Source: Chitinophaga pinensis
GTDB lineage: Bacteria > Bacteroidota > Bacteroidia > UBA7662
Length of the DNA: 63,299 nucleotides
Assembly (NCBI GenBank): GCA_945874665.1
Contig: CAMCHJ010000010.1
Span: forward strand, 1-63,299
Direction of reading: 5' to 3'
The notes beneath the pieces are model-generated. The model had not been told where the DNA came from. It saw only the letters and a list, made by a program, of their open reading frames with translations, and ran no database searches. The position numbers and the translations under genes were made by a program. The first letter of the stretch is position 1. Each line of letters starts with the position of its first letter. Of the stretch, positions 26,621 to 35,714 are shown piece by piece.

Positions 26621-27537
26621 TAATTAGCTAATAAATAAAGCGCAGCCATGCGTACGGCCACCCCGTTTTCTACTTGGTTGAGGATGATGGATTGGCTGGA
26701 ATCGGCCACGTCGGAGTTTAACTCTACCCCGCGGTTGATAGGACCTGGGTGCATGATGGTAATGTCGCGGCCTACAGCTTCGAGTAATTTGCGATTGATA
26801 CCAAAGTGCAGGGTGTATTCGCGCAGGGATGGGAAATATCGGGTGGCTTGGCGTTCGAGCTGAATGCGCAGCACATTCGCCACATCGCACCATTCTAGAG
26901 CTTCGCGTACGTTGTGGGATACTTGTACACCGAGTTCTGCGATGTATTTTGGCATGAGCGTGGTTGGGCCACACACCATCACCTCCGCGCCCAACTTTTG
27001 AAGGCAAAAAATATTGGAGAGAGCTACACGCGAATGCAGGATATCGCCGATGATAGCAACCTTGAGGCCTGCAACCTTGCCGTATTTTTCGCGGATCGAG
27101 AAGGCGTCGAGCAGGGCTTGGGTGGGATGTTCGTGGGCGCCATCCCCAGCGTTGATGACTTTGGCGTCGATGTTGCGCGCTAAAAACTCGCAGGCGCCAG
27201 CATTGGCATGGCGCATCACCACCATGTCGACTTTCATAGCCAAGATGTTTTTAACCGTGTCGATGAGCGTTTCACCTTTCGAAACCGAACTGCCCGAGGC
27301 CGAAAAATTGATTACATCGGCAGAGAGGCGCTTTTCGGCGAGCTCAAACGACAATCGGGTACGGGTTGAATTCTCAAAAAAGACATTGGCAATCGTAATA
27401 TCACGCAACGAAGGCACCTTTTTAATGGGTCGGTTGATGACTTCCTTAAAATTATCGGCGGTATTAAAAATGGTTTCGATGTCAGCAGTGCTGAGCTCTT
27501 TGATGCTGATCAGGTGTTTGGTACTTAGTGCTGACAT
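26620..27537 (-). CDS. pyrB: Aspartate carbamoyltransferase catalytic subunit
   Basis: Makes carbamoyl aspartate, the committed step of pyrimidine synthesis. The carbamoyl-phosphate motif FENSTRTRLSFE, the SSVSKGETLIDT loop, MRHANAGACEFLA, GDGAHEHPTQALLD and HPGPINRGVEL are all present in a 305-residue protein of normal length. No regulatory PyrI subunit is adjacent. It follows pyrR with only one base between the genes, so the two are cotranscribed and pyrimidine-regulated expression is likely. Confidence 0.97.
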   Translation of the reverse strand: MSALSTKHLISIKELSTADIETIFNTADNFKEVINRPIKKVPSLRDITIANVFFENSTRTRLSFELAEKRLSADVINFSASGSSVSKGETLIDTVKNILAMKVDMVVMRHANAGACEFLARNIDAKVINAGDGAHEHPTQALLDAFSIREKYGKVAGLKVAIIGDILHSRVALSNIFCLQKLGAEVMVCGPTTLMPKYIAELGVQVSHNVREALEWCDVANVLRIQLERQATRYFPSLREYTLHFGINRKLLEAVGRDITIMHPGPINRGVELNSDVADSSQSIILNQVENGVAVRMAALYLLAN

Positions 27538-27538
27538 A

Positions 27539-28081
27539 TCAATTTGAGAAAATCCAGATGTTGTCTTCTTCCGCCGTTTCTTTCCAAGAAACCACTACTT
27601 TTTCGCCGGCCAGGGTGTTTACACGGCGACCGCAATAGTCGGGTTGGATGGGGAACTCTTGGGTGTACAGTCGCTCCACCAAAACCACCAATTCAACCCG
27701 TTCAGGTCTGCCAAAATCGAGTAAGGCATCTAAGCCTGCCCGTATGGTGCGACCTGTAAAGAGCACATCATCTACCAAAACCACACGCTTACCCTCCATG
27801 CTAAAGTCGATGTGCGTGGCACTTGGAATTAAAGGTTCATCGCGGCGGCGAAAGTCGTCGCGGTAAAAAGTCACGTCGAGCACCCCAAACCTAATCGGTG
27901 CTTGAATACGTTTTTCGAGTATTTGGTGCAGTCGGGATGCTAAAAGCGTGCCTCGGGGTTGTAAACCGATGAGCACCGTATTTTCGAATTGACCGTGCTG
28001 CTCAACCAATTCCTCACACAAGCGTTCCAAAATAATTTGGAGCTGGGCGGCTGGTACGATGAGGCGACGTTCTGTATTCAT
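27539..28081 (-). CDS. pyrR: PyrR bifunctional pyr regulator/uracil phosphoribosyltransferase
   Basis: A 180-residue phosphoribosyltransferase-fold protein with the PRPP loop VVLVDDVLFTGRTIRAGLDAL and the upstream VLIGLQPRGTLLASRL. In Gram-positive bacteria PyrR binds pyr mRNA in response to UMP and causes attenuation; it also makes UMP from uracil. Here it sits directly before pyrB, which supports a pyrimidine role. I see no classical anti-terminator structure in front of pyrB, so RNA-based control is unproven. Its start overlaps the stop of the EVE gene by four bases. Confidence 0.94.
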   Translation of the reverse strand: MNTERRLIVPAAQLQIILERLCEELVEQHGQFENTVLIGLQPRGTLLASRLHQILEKRIQAPIRFGVLDVTFYRDDFRRRDEPLIPSATHIDFSMEGKRVVLVDDVLFTGRTIRAGLDALLDFGRPERVELVVLVERLYTQEFPIQPDYCGRRVNTLAGEKVVVSWKETAEEDNIWIFSN

Positions 28082-28491
28082 GCTTCCGAGAGCGCTAAGA
28101 TAGCATCAAAATGTGTTTTTGTAACCGGCATCACCGACAATCTGCTGTGTTTTACCAAGATAAGGTCCTCGAAAAAAGGATCTGACTTCAATATTTTGAG
28201 CGGAATCGTGGTTTTAAACTTTTTTACGGGCTTTACGCCAACGGCAAACCAGCGGTCATCTTCGGTGGTAGGGTCGTTAAAGGCTGCTGTGCTGATTTCG
28301 ATCATGCCAACTACTTCCATACCTATGTTTGAGTGGTAAAAGAGGGCTAAATCGCCAGGCAGCATGGCCCGTAAGTTGTTGCGCGCCTGATAATTACGCA
28401 CACCATCCCACACACCTTCCCCTTCACGAATCAAATCGTCGATGCTGAAAACGTCGGGTTCAGACTTCAATAGCCAATAATTCATGCCCAA
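28078..28491 (-). CDS. EVE domain protein
   Basis: A 137-residue single-domain protein of the PUA-like EVE family. The start MNYWLLKSEPDVFSIDDLI, then VWDGVRNYQARNNLRAMLPGDLALFYHS and VGMIEIS form the barrel and the cage that in known members binds modified bases in DNA or RNA. The family is widespread and often linked to modification-dependent restriction or RNA metabolism; here it leads the pyrR-pyrB operon. ATGs at 28491 and 28485 are both usable. Confidence 0.92.
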   Translation of the reverse strand: MGMNYWLLKSEPDVFSIDDLIREGEGVWDGVRNYQARNNLRAMLPGDLALFYHSNIGMEVVGMIEISTAAFNDPTTEDDRWFAVGVKPVKKFKTTIPLKILKSDPFFEDLILVKHSRLSVMPVTKTHFDAILALSEA

Positions 28492-28584
28492 AAATAAGGA
28501 ATATCCCCTGCCAGCAAGCGGTAAAAAAGAAATCTAATCCATAAAATGAACGCTAACAAAATCCGAATGTGTTATTCTTGTGAG

Positions 28585-28986
28585 ATGCTTGCCAATTTAC
28601 CTTATTCGATGCCATTGAAAATCGAATCCACTGACCTTGACGCCTTGGGGCACGTAAACAATGTGGTGTATTTGCGTTGGGTGCAAGAAGTGGCTGCTTC
28701 ACATTGGGAGTTACTCAGTAAAACACTACCGCCATCGGATGCCGTATGGGTGGTTTTACGTCATGAAATCGACTACCTCAAAGCCGCCCAGCCCAGCGAC
28801 AACTTAGTGGCAAAAACTTGGGTGGGCGCCACAGATGGACTGCGATCTGTACGCCATGTGCACATTGAAACTGCTTCAGGAGCCTTACTGGCCAAAACCC
28901 AAACCACTTGGTGCTTGGTGGATGGCAGCACGGGTCAAGTCAGGCGAATGAGCAAAGCGGTGCTCGATTTACTAAAAGGTCTATAA
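28585..28986 (+). CDS. Acyl-CoA thioesterase (hotdog fold, 4HBT)
   Basis: A small hotdog-fold thioesterase, about 133 residues from the ATG chosen. The signature ESTDLDALGHVNNVVYLRW contains the catalytic Asp/His/Asn cluster of the YbgC/FatM-like 4HBT family, followed by EVAASHW and the RHEIDYLKAAQPSDNLVAKTW strands. It hydrolyses acyl-CoA or acyl-ACP, chain length unknown. The frame is open to an ATG at 28546, but that adds 13 residues without family support. A single gene with a hairpin after the stop. Confidence 0.88.
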   Translation: MLANLPYSMPLKIESTDLDALGHVNNVVYLRWVQEVAASHWELLSKTLPPSDAVWVVLRHEIDYLKAAQPSDNLVAKTWVGATDGLRSVRHVHIETASGALLAKTQTTWCLVDGSTGQVRRMSKAVLDLLKGL

Positions 28987-28993
28987 AAAAATT

Positions 28994-29017
28994 GACCGCT
29001 ACCTCCCGGTAGCGGTC
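28994..29017 (+). terminator. Hairpin after the thioesterase gene
   Basis: A 9-bp perfect stem GACCGCTAC/GTAGCGGTC with a CTCCCG loop just after the stop. The T run is better on the minus side, so plus-strand termination is only moderately supported. Confidence 0.6.
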
Positions 29018-29518
29018 TCCTAAAACCTGTTGTATGAACTACAGCTCTTGATTACAAGATACTGAAAGATCCGTTTTCAATTTTGAGTCAAAAACTTTCG
29101 TTTTTTACCTCTGAATTATACTGCAAAACTATGCATAATTTCTCTGAATGAAAAGTCATGTTTAAGAAAATGGCTTGATTTAACAAAAGCATTACATTGG
29201 TATGACATGAAAAATGCCTTTTCCTGATCTATAACTGAGCTCATGGCTTTTGAAGCCGCATTAGAGCGGGTATAATTTTAAAAACACAGCAAGCGACTGC
29301 CCTCAAAAAGGCCATTTATGCTGAATTTTAGAGGGGTATTGCGTTTCATGGGCAAGCTAACCAGCCGATGTCCAAGCGTTCATGTGTTATCTCCTCAACT
29401 CAACCGCTATACTTTGAGCAAACATTAACTACTGTGTAGAAATACCCAGCAGCAATGCCCATAAAACTTATTACCCACGCTTTACTTTGAAAAACAATAA
29501 CATTAAATAAATAAAAAC
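29018..29518. other. Gene-free stretch between the thioesterase gene and porX
   Basis: AT-rich, with no reading frame that looks coding and no tRNA, tmRNA, RNase P or SRP RNA that I can recognise. It is the 3' side of both flanking genes. No terminator hairpin is seen next to the porX stop. Confidence 0.5.
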
Positions 29519-31084
29519 CTAGCCCTTTGGCCGCAGCGCCACAAACGGTATAATTATTTCCTCGAGCGAAATACCACCGTGCTGAAATGTATTTCGATAC
29601 AAATTCACAAAGTGGTTGTAGTTGTTAGGGTAGCAAAAGTACTGGTCACTGTTAGCGAACACATAAGTAGAGCTCAAGTGCGGCTTGATGAGGTGCGCTT
29701 GCTCTGGCTTGTCGACCACAAACAAATCGCCTTTATCGTAACTGAGGTTTTTACCCTCTTTAAAACGCAAGTTTGTGGTTGTGGTGCGGTCGCCAACGAT
29801 CCGAATCGGATCACCGACTTTAACGGTACCATGGTCGGTTGTAATGACCACTGGCACACCTTTTTCAGCTATTTTCTTCAGCAACTCGAACAATGGCGAG
29901 TGCTCAAACCAAGAGCGGGTGATGGAGCGATATGCGGCTTCATCATCAGCCAGCTCCTTGATCACATTCATTTCGGAACGGGCGTGACTCAACATGTCCA
30001 CAAAATTGTAAACCACCACATTGAGGTCGTTATTAAACAAATTAGAGGCGTTTTCTACCAAATTTTTGCCCTGCTGCAACGTTGTTATTTTATTGTAACT
30101 GGTTTTGAGCTCGAATCCATTTCGCTTCAGTTGCTCGCTTAAAAAAAAGGCTTCGTGCATGTTACGACTGCCTTCATCATCGCCATCTACCCATTTATCG
30201 GGATAACGCTTTTTAATTTCCATAGGCAGCATGCCGGCAAAAAGGGAATTGCGGGCAAACTCAGTACTGGTGGGTAAAATGCTGAAATAGGGTTCCATTT
30301 TATCGATGTGGAAATACTCGCTTAAAAAGGGCTCAATCACCCGCAGTTGGTCGAGGCGCAGGTTGTCGATCACCACCAAAAAATGCGGCTTGCCTGGCTT
30401 GAGCATGGGGAAAAACTTCTTTTTAAGGAGGGTGTGCGACAAAACGGGAGTGTCTTGATCAGGATGGTTGAGCCAATCGAGGTAATTATCGCTGATGAAA
30501 CGTGCGAACTGCCGGTTAGCCTCTGACTTTTGCATCATAAACACCTCATTCATGCCCCCGTCCTTACTTTTTTCAAGCTCAATTTCCCAGTGCACGAGCT
30601 TTTGGTAAGTTTCGGTCCATTCTTTCGCCGTCAAATCGTCGTTAAAAGCCATCCCCAAATTGCGGAAGTCTTGCTGGTAGCCCGAAGTCGTTTTTTCGCT
30701 CACCAATCGCTTGTGATCAATTATTTTTTTGATAGACAGCAAGATTTGATTGGGATTTACTGGCTTGATGAGGTAGTCGGCAATTTGCGAGCCGATAGCC
30801 TCTTCCATGATCAACTCCTCCTCACTTTTAGTAATCATCACTACTGGCAAGGCGGGACGCAGGGCCTTGATCCGCGCCAAAGCTTCTAAACCGGGGAGGC
30901 CTGGCATGTTTTCATCTAAAAAAACGAGGTCAAAAGACTCTTTTTCCACCAATTCTACAGCATCTTCACCATTGGTAACGGGCGTAATTTCGTAGCCTTT
31001 CGACTTTAAAAAGAGGATATGGGGCTTCAGGAGATCGATTTCATCATCGGCCCAAAGGATGTGGATTTTTTGCGTATTACTCAT
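29519..31084 (-). CDS. porX: PorX, T9SS response regulator with PglZ domain
   Basis: A regulator of T9SS gene expression. Residues 1-125 form a receiver domain (ILWADDEIDLLKPHI, phospho-acceptor Asp57 in VFLDENMPG, LIKPVNPNQI). A helical linker follows, then a large alkaline-phosphatase-like PglZ domain with VVIDNLRLDQL, NSLFAGMLP and VVITTDHGTVKVGD metal-site motifs. In studied members this domain hydrolyses cyclic oligonucleotides and phosphorylation promotes dimerisation; it works with the kinase PorY and a sigma factor. porY is not adjacent. The ATG at 31084 places the receiver domain at the usual distance from the N-terminus. Confidence 0.95.
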   Translation of the reverse strand: MSNTQKIHILWADDEIDLLKPHILFLKSKGYEITPVTNGEDAVELVEKESFDLVFLDENMPGLPGLEALARIKALRPALPVVMITKSEEELIMEEAIGSQIADYLIKPVNPNQILLSIKKIIDHKRLVSEKTTSGYQQDFRNLGMAFNDDLTAKEWTETYQKLVHWEIELEKSKDGGMNEVFMMQKSEANRQFARFISDNYLDWLNHPDQDTPVLSHTLLKKKFFPMLKPGKPHFLVVIDNLRLDQLRVIEPFLSEYFHIDKMEPYFSILPTSTEFARNSLFAGMLPMEIKKRYPDKWVDGDDEGSRNMHEAFFLSEQLKRNGFELKTSYNKITTLQQGKNLVENASNLFNNDLNVVVYNFVDMLSHARSEMNVIKELADDEAAYRSITRSWFEHSPLFELLKKIAEKGVPVVITTDHGTVKVGDPIRIVGDRTTTTNLRFKEGKNLSYDKGDLFVVDKPEQAHLIKPHLSSTYVFANSDQYFCYPNNYNHFVNLYRNTFQHGGISLEEIIIPFVALRPKG

Positions 31085-31148
31085 TATTTTTAGATTCATT
31101 TAATTAGAACGAAATTTGTTGCTTCAGCGTGCCAAAGCCCTCAAGAAG

Positions 31149-32378
31149 GTGAATAAAAAGAAAATCATCAACGATCCGGTGTACGGATTTTTACAAATTC
31201 CGCACGAGCTCCTATACGACCTCCTTCAACATCCTTATTTTCAGCGATTAAGACGCATAAAGCAAGTGGGCATGACTTACCTCGTGTATCCCGGCGCCAT
31301 GCACAGTCGCTACAACCATGCCCTTGGTGCCATGTTCCTAATGCAAAAAGCAATCCAAATATTGCGGAGCAAAGGACAAGAAATCACCGATGATGAAGCT
31401 TTAGGGGCCTATGCAGCCATTTTGTTGCACGATGTGGGTCATGGCCCCTTTTCTCATGCCCTAGAATACCTTTTTATTGATGGCGTGCGGCACGAAGAAA
31501 TTTCATTGCGCATGATGGAGGAGATCAATGTGGCCTTTAACGGACAACTTGACACCGCCATTGCCATTTTCAAAGGCAGCCATCCCAAAGGTTTTTTGCA
31601 CCAGTTGGTGAGTTCGCAGCTCGACATGGACCGACTCGACTACCTTACCCGTGATAGTTTTTTTACGGGAGTTTCGGAAGGTGTAGTGAGCTGGGACCGC
31701 ATCATCAACATGCTTGACGTACGCAACGACCAATTGGTGGTGGAAGAAAAAGGCATCTACAGCATCGAGAAGTTCATTGTAGCACGTCGCCTGATGTATT
31801 GGCAGGTGTATTTACACAAAACGGTTTTGGCAGCCGAATTTATGATCAGCAAAATCATGCAGCGGGCACAGGAGTTGGCGCGTGCCGGTGAACCGTTGTT
31901 TGGCACCCCTGCCTTGTTGTACTTCTTCCAAAACAAAATCACCAGGGCGCAATTCAATAGCGACCCCGCGGTGATTACGCGCTTTGCGGAGCTTGACGAC
32001 AATGATCTCTTTAGCGCGCTTAAGGTTTGGGCCGGGCATTCTGACCCGATTTTGAGCGCACTTTGCGACGGACTGATGCACCGGCGACTAAACCGCGTGT
32101 ATCTATTCTCAACAGCCCCAGCCCCTGAGCTAGTAGAAAAAACGGCTGCGCAAGTTTGCCAACAAAAAAACATACTGCCCAAAGACCTACACTATTGGAT
32201 GCAAACTGGCGCCATAACCAACGACGCGTATCTACCCGCTACCGACAAAATCCTCATTCTTCGAAAAAATGGCGAGATAAAAGATGTTACAGACCTATCC
32301 GACAACCTCAATCTAAAAACCTTATCAAAAACAGTGGTAAAGCACTACCTGAGTTTGCCTAAAGAAATTAGCATTTAA
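31149..32378 (+). CDS. HD domain phosphohydrolase (SAMHD1/dGTPase-like)
   Basis: About 409 residues from the GTG used. The start MNKKKIINDPVYGFLQIPHE matches related Bacteroidota proteins; a TTG at 31116 would add 11 residues. Metal-binding motifs are HSRYNHALGAM (first His), LLHDVGHGPFSHALE (the HD) and SSQLDMDRLDYLTRDS (last Asp). This is the family of dNTP triphosphohydrolases and SAMHD1-like proteins, so control of dNTP pools or phage defence is possible, but the substrate is unproven. It is divergent from porX. Confidence 0.9.
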   Translation: MNKKKIINDPVYGFLQIPHELLYDLLQHPYFQRLRRIKQVGMTYLVYPGAMHSRYNHALGAMFLMQKAIQILRSKGQEITDDEALGAYAAILLHDVGHGPFSHALEYLFIDGVRHEEISLRMMEEINVAFNGQLDTAIAIFKGSHPKGFLHQLVSSQLDMDRLDYLTRDSFFTGVSEGVVSWDRIINMLDVRNDQLVVEEKGIYSIEKFIVARRLMYWQVYLHKTVLAAEFMISKIMQRAQELARAGEPLFGTPALLYFFQNKITRAQFNSDPAVITRFAELDDNDLFSALKVWAGHSDPILSALCDGLMHRRLNRVYLFSTAPAPELVEKTAAQVCQQKNILPKDLHYWMQTGAITNDAYLPATDKILILRKNGEIKDVTDLSDNLNLKTLSKTVVKHYLSLPKEISI

Positions 32379-32496
32379 AACTTCACTTAATTCAGGTGGA
32401 TTTAACACCCATCGGGCAAGTGTCGAATTCTAATCCCAGCATTTTTTTAATATCTTGATGTAATTTCGGATATTTGTCGTGTAACCTACCTTATTA

Positions 32497-33537
32497 ATGC
32501 AATTCACCTCCCGGCAAATTGCTGAACTCGTGAGTGGTCAGCTACAGGGTGCCGCCGACATTGTTGGCAGTAAACTCTCAAAAATTGAAGAAGCTGCCAG
32601 CGGCTCGATCAGTTTTATTGCCAATCCCAAGTATTTGCATCACCTCAGCACAACACAAGCATCGATTCTCATTGTTTCAAAGGATGTTGAGCTGAATGGG
32701 TACGCTATTCCTGCGGTGATCAGAGTGGAGGACCCCTATTCTGCCTTTACCGTATTGCTCAATATGTTTAGCAAAAGTGCGTTTTCGGCTTCTGGTATTG
32801 AGCAGCCCAGTTTTATTGCTGCGGATGCACAAATGGGAAATGACTGTTTCGTGGGCGCCTTCAGCTACCTCAGCGAAGGCGTTGTGCTAGGCACGGGTGT
32901 TAAAATCATGCAACAAGTTTTCATTGGAAAAGGCGTTAAAATAGGTGATTACACCATGCTTCATCCAGGGGTTCGCATATTAGCGGGCTGCGAAGTAGGT
33001 GCACATTGTACGTTGCATGCCAATGTAGTGGTAGGTTCGGATGGCTTTGGTTTTGCGCCACAGAAGGATGGCCGCTATGAAAAAATCGCCCAAAACGGGC
33101 AGGTAATCATTGAAGACCAGGTCGAAATTGGTGCTAATTGCGCCATTGATCGCGCTACCATGGGCGCCACCATCATCCGCAAGGGTGTAAAACTCGATAA
33201 TTTAGTGCACATTGCACACAACGTAGAAATAGGCGAAAACACCGTTATTGCTGCTCAAACTGGGGTTTCAGGCAGTACACGGATCGATAAAAATTGCGTG
33301 ATCGCAGGCCAGGTTGGTTTTGCTGGTCATGTTTACGTAGCACCTGGTTCGCAAATTGGTGGCCAAACGGGTGTAACGCGCTCCATAGAAGAACCCAACA
33401 AAAAATGGAATGGAACACCGGTAATGAAATACATGGACAGTCAGCGAACCAGCAACCTTATTCGTCGCTTACCTGATTTCGAAAAACGCATTCTTCAACT
33501 TGAGAAGCAATTAGAAGACTTCTCAGTTAAACCTTAA
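32497..33537 (+). CDS. lpxD: UDP-3-O-acylglucosamine N-acyltransferase
   Basis: Adds the second hydroxyacyl chain during lipid A synthesis. The N-terminal uridine-binding domain starts with MQFTSRQIAELVSGQLQGAA, followed by a left-handed beta helix of hexapeptide repeats (such as VVLGTGVKIMQQVFIGKGVK), the catalytic-His region LDNLVHIAHNVEIGENTVI and a C-terminal helical extension. At 346 residues it is complete. It is the first gene of the lipid A operon, two bases before lpxC/fabZ. Confidence 0.97.
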   Translation: MQFTSRQIAELVSGQLQGAADIVGSKLSKIEEAASGSISFIANPKYLHHLSTTQASILIVSKDVELNGYAIPAVIRVEDPYSAFTVLLNMFSKSAFSASGIEQPSFIAADAQMGNDCFVGAFSYLSEGVVLGTGVKIMQQVFIGKGVKIGDYTMLHPGVRILAGCEVGAHCTLHANVVVGSDGFGFAPQKDGRYEKIAQNGQVIIEDQVEIGANCAIDRATMGATIIRKGVKLDNLVHIAHNVEIGENTVIAAQTGVSGSTRIDKNCVIAGQVGFAGHVYVAPGSQIGGQTGVTRSIEEPNKKWNGTPVMKYMDSQRTSNLIRRLPDFEKRILQLEKQLEDFSVKP

Positions 33538-33539
33538 GC

Positions 33540-34931
33540 ATGAATAATAAACAAAGTACCATTGCGAAAGCCGTATCCATAGCTGGAGTAGGTATCCATA
33601 CAGGCGCAACGGTGAACATGACCTTCCATCCTGCTGCTGTTAATCACGGCTATATTTTTCAGCGCATCGACTTACCTGAGGCGCCCCTCGTGCCGGCTTT
33701 GGTTGAAAACGTGGTAGAAACCTCGCGTGGCACCACGCTGGCAGTAAATGATGCGAAAGTTTACACGGTGGAGCATGTTTTAGCAGCGCTCACAGGCTTG
33801 CAAATCGATAATGTACTCATTACCCTCGATGGCCCTGAGACCCCTATTGCCGATGGTAGCTCCATAGCCTTCATCCAAGCCTTAGAATCGGCCGGATTGG
33901 TGGAACAAGATGCAGACCGCAATTTCATTGAAATCAAAGAGAATTATCATTTTTACGATGCCGAGAAGGACGTAGAAATCACTTTGATGCCTTACAATGG
34001 CTTTAAAGTTTCAGTCCTCATCGACTACAACTCTCCCGTTTTAGGAACTCAACATGCTGTTTTAAAACACATTAGCGATTTCAAAACAGAAATTGCCTCG
34101 TGCCGCACATTTTGCTTTTTGCATGAGCTAGAGGTATTGCTTCAAAACAACCTCATTAAGGGTGGCGACCTGAACAATGCCATTGTGGTGGTTGACCAAG
34201 CCGTAGAAGCCAAAGAACTAGATCGTTTAGCCGGCATCTTCAACAAGCCCCAAATGGGAGTAAGCAAAGATGGCATTCTAAACAACGTGGAGTTGCGCTT
34301 TGTCAATGAGCCTGCTCGTCACAAGTTGCTCGACGTTATCGGTGATTTGGCGTTGTTAGGTCGGCCACTTAAAGCCCACGTTATCGCCAGTAAACCTGGA
34401 CACAGCAGCAATGTAGCTTTTGGCAAAGAATTCCGTGCCTTCCTCAAAAAGCAACAGAAGCAGCTCGACATACCAACTTACAATCCGAGCCAACCGCCTT
34501 TATACGATATAAACGGCATCATGAACTTCTTGCCGCACCGTTATCCGTTTTTGTTGGTAGATAAAATTACCGAGCTCACGAGGGAACATGTGATTGGCGT
34601 GAAGAATGTAACCATGAACGAGCCCTTTTTCCAGGGGCACTTTCCTGGTAACCCTGTGATGCCTGGTGTATTAACCATAGAAGCCATGGCCCAAACTGGA
34701 GGCATTTTATGCTTGAGCTTGATGGATGACCCGGGTGGTTATTGGACCTATTTCCTGAGAATTGACAATGTTCGTTTTAAGGACAAGGTTTTACCGGGAG
34801 ATACACTTATATTCAAGCTCGTTTTGAAGGAGCCTATTCGCCGTGGCATTTGCCAAATGGTGGGACAGGCATTTGTAGGGAATAAACTTGTAGTAGAAGC
34901 CGAGTTGATGGCACAATTAGTTAAGAAATAA
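33540..34931 (+). CDS. lpxC/fabZ: Bifunctional UDP-3-O-acyl-GlcNAc deacetylase/3-hydroxyacyl-ACP dehydratase
   Basis: A fusion characteristic of Bacteroidota. Residues 1-310 are LpxC, a Zn deacetylase with TVEHVLAALTGLQIDN (His79) and ARHKLLDVIGDLALLG (His261, Asp265) as metal ligands and the GHSS motif (His288) as catalytic base. Residues 324-463 are FabZ, with MNFLPHRYPFLLVDKI, catalytic His367 in GHFPGNPVMPG and Glu381. The first half commits to lipid A; the second dehydrates beta-hydroxyacyl-ACP and competes for the same acyl donor. Fusion keeps the two in fixed ratio. Confidence 0.97.
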   Translation: MNNKQSTIAKAVSIAGVGIHTGATVNMTFHPAAVNHGYIFQRIDLPEAPLVPALVENVVETSRGTTLAVNDAKVYTVEHVLAALTGLQIDNVLITLDGPETPIADGSSIAFIQALESAGLVEQDADRNFIEIKENYHFYDAEKDVEITLMPYNGFKVSVLIDYNSPVLGTQHAVLKHISDFKTEIASCRTFCFLHELEVLLQNNLIKGGDLNNAIVVVDQAVEAKELDRLAGIFNKPQMGVSKDGILNNVELRFVNEPARHKLLDVIGDLALLGRPLKAHVIASKPGHSSNVAFGKEFRAFLKKQQKQLDIPTYNPSQPPLYDINGIMNFLPHRYPFLLVDKITELTREHVIGVKNVTMNEPFFQGHFPGNPVMPGVLTIEAMAQTGGILCLSLMDDPGGYWTYFLRIDNVRFKDKVLPGDTLIFKLVLKEPIRRGICQMVGQAFVGNKLVVEAELMAQLVKK

Positions 34932-34934
34932 AGC

Positions 34935-35714
34935 ATGACGCACCCCTTGGCAAGCATTCATCCAGATGCTAAAATCGCTGAAAACGTACATATCTCTCCC
35001 TTCGTTACCATTGAAGGTGACGTAGAAATTGCAGAAGGCTGCTGGATTGGCCCCAATGTAACCATCATGGATGGTGCACGGATTGGCAAAAATGTAAAAA
35101 TATACCCTGGCGCGGTGATCAGTGCCCCGCCGCAGGACCTCAAATATAAAGGTGAAAAAACCCTGGCCATCATTGGCGAAGGCACCACCATTCGAGAGTG
35201 CGCAACGGTAAACCGCGGCACCAACGATCGCTTCAAAACTGAAGTTGGAAAACATTGTTTGCTGATGGCCTACAGCCACGTAGCACACGATTGTATTGTA
35301 GGAAACAATGTGATTTTGGCAAATTTAGCCACTTTGGCAGGACATATTACAGTTCACGATTGGGCGATTTTAGAGGGCATGGTAGCTGTGCAGCAGTTTA
35401 TTACCATTGCTGAGCATGCCTTTATCGGCGGTGGTTCCTTGGTACGTAAAGACGTACCGCCATTTGTAAAATGCGCCAAAGAACCTCTGTCATTTGCCGG
35501 TGTAAACGTCATTGGCTTGCGCCGTAGGGGTTTTTCAGAGCATGCCATTCGTCAAATTGAAGACATTTACCGCATTATTTACGTGCGCGGCTACAACATG
35601 TCGAAGGCTGTTGAGCTGGTAGAGGCAGAGGTTGAGCCTTCTCCAGAACGCGATCGCATTTTGGATTTCATCAAGACTTCCACCTTTGGCGTGATCAAAG
35701 GCATGATCGAATGA
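34935..35714 (+). CDS. lpxA: Acyl-ACP--UDP-N-acetylglucosamine O-acyltransferase
   Basis: The first enzyme of lipid A synthesis. Begins MTHPLASIHPDAKIAENVHI and continues as hexapeptide repeats. AYSHVAHDCIVGNNVILAN carries the catalytic His, and GLRRRGFSEHAIRQIEDIYR starts the C-terminal helical domain. At 259 residues the length is standard. It is three bases after lpxC/fabZ and overlaps the next gene by four bases. Confidence 0.97.
   Translation: MTHPLASIHPDAKIAENVHISPFVTIEGDVEIAEGCWIGPNVTIMDGARIGKNVKIYPGAVISAPPQDLKYKGEKTLAIIGEGTTIRECATVNRGTNDRFKTEVGKHCLLMAYSHVAHDCIVGNNVILANLATLAGHITVHDWAILEGMVAVQQFITIAEHAFIGGGSLVRKDVPPFVKCAKEPLSFAGVNVIGLRRRGFSEHAIRQIEDIYRIIYVRGYNMSKAVELVEAEVEPSPERDRILDFIKTSTFGVIKGMIE

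Noticed and set aside
28987-29518. Non-coding RNA such as 6S, tmRNA or RNase P RNA
   Set aside because: None of the conserved core sequences or large stems could be found by eye; only the short terminator-like hairpin stands out.
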